Translations under genes and position numbers: made by a program | Assembly (NCBI GenBank): GCA_963575745.1 | Contig: CAUYUJ010021059.1 | Location: 870,084-934,083, forward strand | From: Prorocentrum cordatum | Lineage: Eukaryota; Sar; Dinophyceae; Prorocentrales; Prorocentraceae | Direction of reading: 5' to 3' | Length of the DNA: 64,000 nucleotides | Notes under the pieces: model-generated | What the model saw: only the letters and a program-made list of their open reading frames with translations | Database searches by the model: none | What the model was told of the DNA's origin: nothing | Shown: positions 60,029 to 64,000 of the stretch, piece by piece | How positions within the stretch are numbered: the first letter of the stretch is position 1 | Layout: each line of letters begins with the position of its first letter

Positions 60029-60233
60029 GGGGGTAGGTGGCTCTCCTCTTCTGGAGGCGCTGCCGTGGCCTGCGGCAGAAGCAGCACTCCCAAAAGAGCC
60101 ACATCCGTGGCAGAAGGAGTTTTGTACATTTCTTACGCTTCGCGTCCCTCCCGGCCGGGTGCCCTTGTCTTGGGTTTCCCCGGGGCCCTTGCGGCCTATG
60201 GGGGCTGACAAATATGGCGGTGTAAAGCGGAAA
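60029..60233 (+). repeat. Element 2 split repeat B1 (copy 2)
   Basis: Duplicate of 41,487-41,691. Confidence 0.92.
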
Positions 60234-60325
60234 GCGTTTTTTCTTAGGAGGCTGTGCATTCGGGAAATGTGGTTTTCGCGGCCACCCCATCTCATTCGTT
60301 CCTTTCTACGCGCGCAGGCCTGGGA
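60234..60325 (+). repeat. Element 2 split repeat A2 (copy 2)
   Basis: Duplicate of 41,692-41,783. It carries CTTAGG as A1 does, whereas copy 1 A2 has CTTTGG. Confidence 0.92.
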
Positions 60326-60404
60326 GGCGGTGCCGCGCGTCTCGCGGTCCCGCCCTCCCTCCCTGTGTGGCGTGACGTGCTGGTCGCAATCCGCTTCCCT
60401 TCGG

Positions 60405-60609
60405 GGGGGTAGGTGGCTCTCCTCTTCTGGAGGCGCTGCCGTGGCCTGCGGCAGAAGCAGCACTCCCAAAAGAGCCACATCCGTGGCAGAAGGAATTTTG
60501 TACATTTCTTACGCTTCGCGTCCCTCCCGGCCGGGTGCCCTTGTCTTGGGTTTCCCCCGGGCCCTTGCGGCCTATGGGGGCTGACAAATATGGCGGTGTA
60601 AAGCGGAAA
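60405..60609 (+). repeat. Element 2 split repeat B2 (copy 2)
   Basis: Duplicate of 41,863-42,067. Ends the element; flank TAGGCCACTTGG follows as in copy 1. Confidence 0.92.
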
Positions 60610-63600
60610 TAGGCCACTTGGGGATCGCGCAACGCCTCTGTCTTTGCGCCCTGGCCTCGGCCTCCCCTCGTCCTCCTGCCTCGGCCTACGATCCTATGAT
60701 TTTGGTCACCTCGGCCGGGACGGCTGCTCCTTGAAATCCGATCTAAAGTAGGCCAGTGAATGTTGGCGCTTCTCTCCTCTCGCACGGCAGCTGCTGGTTG
60801 GTTGTTGGCCCAGACATGGCTAGCCAGCGTGGAACCCAAACAGTGCGTTTCCAGCAGTAAGCGTTTTTCAAGCTATGTGGAGCTGCTGATGTGGTACACT
60901 CCCACCCACCCGCAACGTGGTTTGCACGCGCGAAATTTGCGCGCGCGAAGCCTGTTTGGCAACATGCTATGAACATGTAGAACAATATGGTTTCCCCAAG
61001 AATACGCAAGAGCGCTCTCGCCAGCTTGATGTTTGAAGATCCGTTTTGCGAATCCCTGGGTTTTTCTTGTGCGCTGTTTGACACATTTTGAAATCCTGAC
61101 GAACCCATCGGTTTTTGAAGGATTTCGGCATGCGCCCGCGACCACGCGCGCGCGTGCACTTCGTCCCGTTTTTCTGTTGCGAGGGATTCTGGGGAATTTG
61201 TGATTATTAATAAACGAGTGCGCGGGCACATTGTTTTTTGCTAAGGATGGTGGGGGGGGGCATACCGTTTGGGTTGGGATGGTACGGATGCGTAGTTCGG
61301 ATGGACAGTTGGGCAGAACCATAGGCAAATTGCAGTGCGGAAGAGGGTGTCGATAATCCGGGGGGGGGGAATTTATTCATTTTTCTAGCACGGAGAACTG
61401 ACTACCCTGCACCGCGCATAACCACCTCCATTGCTCGCGCAATCTCCCAACCCACCCACCACGCAACTTGGTTTGCTAAACCCACGCGGTTACGATTGCG
61501 ATGAGTGCTTGACGTTGGCTGGTCCATCTCTGCGGCCGCGCCGACCTAAGCGCGCGCGCGCAGCGGCCAGCTGGTTTGGCGCGACCGACGCGACCGCGGT
61601 AACGCCGACCGTTCGGCGCGTCCCAGCGGGCACTTCTGTGTGAGTCGGAGACTTGGGCGGGCGCGGTATCACGGCAACGACAACAATGGCAAACGCGATG
61701 ACGATCGCAGCGATGCTGTTCACGATGTTGGCAACGACGACGGCGCGGCCAATGTGGGCGCCGATGCTGATCGCGCCGGCGACGATGGCGGCGCCCTCGC
61801 GTCGGCGACGAAGGTTCTGGAGAGAGTTCGACATGCGCGCGCGGCCGACGCGCGACAGCGGCCCGCATGGTATTCGTTGATACGGGCCGCGCCCCCCCAG
61901 AGCGCGCTCAAGGGCGCGCGAATGATGTCGGCATGCGGCGCCAGAGACCCGCTTGGCAGAATTCCACGTTGAGAAGCCTCGGGCTTCCTCAAGAATTCGC
62001 AAGAGCGCGAGCGCGCGCTTTTTTGAAACCTGATGTTGCGAAGCAGTGTGCTTCTACATGTGTCGTTTGACACTCGGTTTTGAACTCGCTGCGAAGCCGA
62101 TGGGTTTTTGGAAGGATTTCGGAACGCGCGCGCCACGACGCGCCGCGCATTTCGTTATATGTGTTCCCAAAGGATTCTCGTGACGACACACACGCAACGG
62201 CATTCGAATGATTTCGACATGCGCGCGCGAAGCCCGTTTGGTCGCCTTTTCTGAACGCGTTGATAAATCCAGGGTGCTGCTAAGAAATTCGCACGAGCGC
62301 GCGCGTTTTTTTTTTTTGTGTGTGTGTGTGTGGGGATCCGCGTTGCGAGTCCCTGTGCTGAATTTTCGTTGACACTCGATTTTGAAATCTTCTACGACAT
62401 CGAAGGTTTTTGAAGGATTCTGGCACGCGCGCGCGACAGCCCGCGGGTGCGCGCTTCGTTTCATTATTGTTAAAGTTCATGATTTGTGATAAACAACTGC
62501 GCGCGCATAATTTGTTGCGGAGATTGGCGGGGGGAGGTGGATGCCGGCCCCTTGGGATGGTGCGAACTCATATGTAGGATGGGCGATGGGGCGTAATAAT
62601 ATGCAGATTGCAAAAGGAAACGGGGGTTCGATAATCCCGGGGCGGGGTCGCGTCTACTCTTTTGAGAAGCTACGCGACGCATTCCATATGGTGCAATCTA
62701 TATGGCGCCAGTGTTTTTTTTTGCACCCATGAGTTGACGCATCCCACGCCCCTGCAAACATCCCACCCACCCACTCGCAACTTGTTTTCCAAAACCATGC
62801 GGCGGCGATTGCGATGCATGCTCGGCTTTGGCTGGTGCATCTCTGCGGCCGCGCCAACCCATGCGCGCTTTTGGCGCCGCCGACGCGGCCGCGGCGGCGC
62901 TGGCCGCTGGGCGCGCCCCAGCGGGCACTTCAGTGCGGGAGGTAAGATGAAGAAGTCGGCGACTTGGGCGGGCGCGACGACGAAGCGGCGACGCTGGTCG
63001 ACCGACCTTCGCGCCGACGAATGTGCGGTGATAAGCGCGGGTGTTGATAGGCTGATCGCGCCGGGCGGAACGACGACGACGGCGCCTTCGCGTCGCGATG
63101 AGGTTTTTGGATTTTTGGAAGAGTTCGACCGCGCGCGCGGCCGACGCCGCGAGGAGTGCCCGCGCGGTTTAAGGCAACGCGATCGCCCGCCCCCCCCCCC
63201 CCCCAGCACGCGCGCAAGGGCGCGCGAATGGTGTCGGCATGCGGCGCCAGAGAGATCCGTCGGGCAGAATTCCACGAACACGCTGAGACACCTTTTTGGG
63301 CCCCTCAAGAATTCGCAAGGGCGCGCGCGCGAGCTTTGTTTTGAAAGCGGATGTTGTGACATCGTGTGTCTTGCATGTTTCCTGGCAAACTCGGTTTGGA
63401 ACTCGCTGCGAAATCGTGGGTGTTTGAAGGATTTCGCACGCGCGCGCGACGACGCGCGCGCGCATTTCGCACCGTTGTTTGGCAGGGGATTCTCGCGACG
63501 ACGCGCGCGCAAAGGCGTTCGGACGATTTGAACGCGCGCGCGGAGCCCGTTGGGTCACATTGTTTGAACATGTTGAAATACCCTAGGTATTCTTAAACAA

Positions 63601-64000
63601 TTCACAAGAGCGCGCTTTCTTCTGTTGTTACAAATCGGCGTTGCGAAATCATGTGCGTTCTAGAATTGTTTTGTTAGTTTTACAGTCGGTTTTGAATCCC
63701 TTCCGAACCCGAAGGTTTTCGAATGATTTCGGCATGCGCGCGCGACGACGCGCGCGCGCGTGCACTTCGTTCATGTTGCGCGGGGTTCTGGCAAACTGAT
63801 GACTGCTGATGGTGCGGATTTTTGATAAACGGGTGCGCGCTTGGTGTGTTTGCATGGGGTGGCGGGGGGGTCGGTGCCGTCCGCCCGGGGTGGTGCGGAT
63901 TCATATTTGGGATGGGCGATGGGACAGAATCATTTGTAAACAGCACTGCGAGAAAGGTGGACCGATAAAGCCGGGGTCGCGGTGGATCTCATTTTTCCTT
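60610..64000 (+). other. Duplicated flank: GCGCGC-rich ~1.3-kb tandem repeats
   Basis: Copy of 42,068-45,428, with no genes recognised. Bases 62,936-63,190 differ from copy 1 by many small indels while both sides are nearly identical. Confidence 0.85.

Larger units (their letters stand above)
56146..64000 (+). repeat. Segmental duplication, copy 2 (runs off the window)
   Basis: Second copy of 37,602-45,428 in the same orientation, 18.5 kb away. The junction with the GGA tract is abrupt and lies within the RNase H coding region, so A1 and the 5' part of element 2 are absent. It includes the non-element flank to the last base of the window. Confidence 0.95.

Overview
The window looks like nuclear DNA of a dinoflagellate. 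The evidence is a spliced-leader-like relic directly before an ATG (seen twice), a GA-AG intron with the AG|G acceptor typical of the group, split genes with long introns, a multicopy protein family I associate with dinoflagellates, abundant tyrosine-recombinase retroelements, and very high GC with heavy satellite content. I cannot set the genus. Nothing suggests bacterial operons. I see no rRNA, tRNA or CRISPR that I can support.

Layout. Positions 1-19,850 are almost all repeats: trinucleotide, tetranucleotide and AT microsatellites, minisatellites, G/T-rich quasi-repeats, and a 90-bp satellite at 14,345-16,815. Two small exon candidates lie here, one of them a protein-kinase DFG exon at 10,250-10,330. 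Positions 19,867-26,752 (minus) hold a near-complete DIRS-like retroelement: Gag-like ORF, reverse transcriptase/RNase H, tyrosine recombinase (YR), and about 0.41-kb terminal direct repeats. A LINE-type endonuclease fragment sits at its edge. Positions 28,078-31,036 (minus) hold a deleted second YR element whose ends form the split direct repeats (A1-body-B1-A2-B2) of the PAT type. Positions 31,455 to about 36,395 (plus) carry exons of an LMBRD2-like membrane protein gene. Its introns contain exon-end duplications and a SINE-like dispersed repeat.

Positions 36,484-42,067 (plus) hold a third YR element, again with A1-body-B1-A2-B2 ends. It encodes a 5'-truncated RT/RNase H with a methyltransferase-like tail, a zinc-binding Gag-like protein and a YR. 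Positions 42,068-47,150 are diverged ~1.3-kb tandem repeats rich in GCGCGC, followed by C-rich satellite to 49,450. Positions 50,375-52,538 (minus) carry exons of a C5-cytosine DNA methyltransferase. It lies about 0.3 kb downstream of, and on the same strand as, a split transposase-like gene (52,813-55,347). Positions 56,146-64,000 are a second, nearly identical copy of 37,602 to about 45,428: a segmental duplication that carries the 3' part of the third element and its flank, and runs off the window.

How the parts relate. Most coding capacity belongs to mobile elements. In the YR elements, RT/RNase H makes cDNA and the YR is expected to integrate a circular intermediate; the B1-A2 junctions seen here match what end-joining of such a circle would give. 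The LMBRD2-like gene, the kinase exon and possibly the methyltransferase are the only candidates for host function. Most long open frames over microsatellites and satellites are sequence artefacts and are not annotated as genes.
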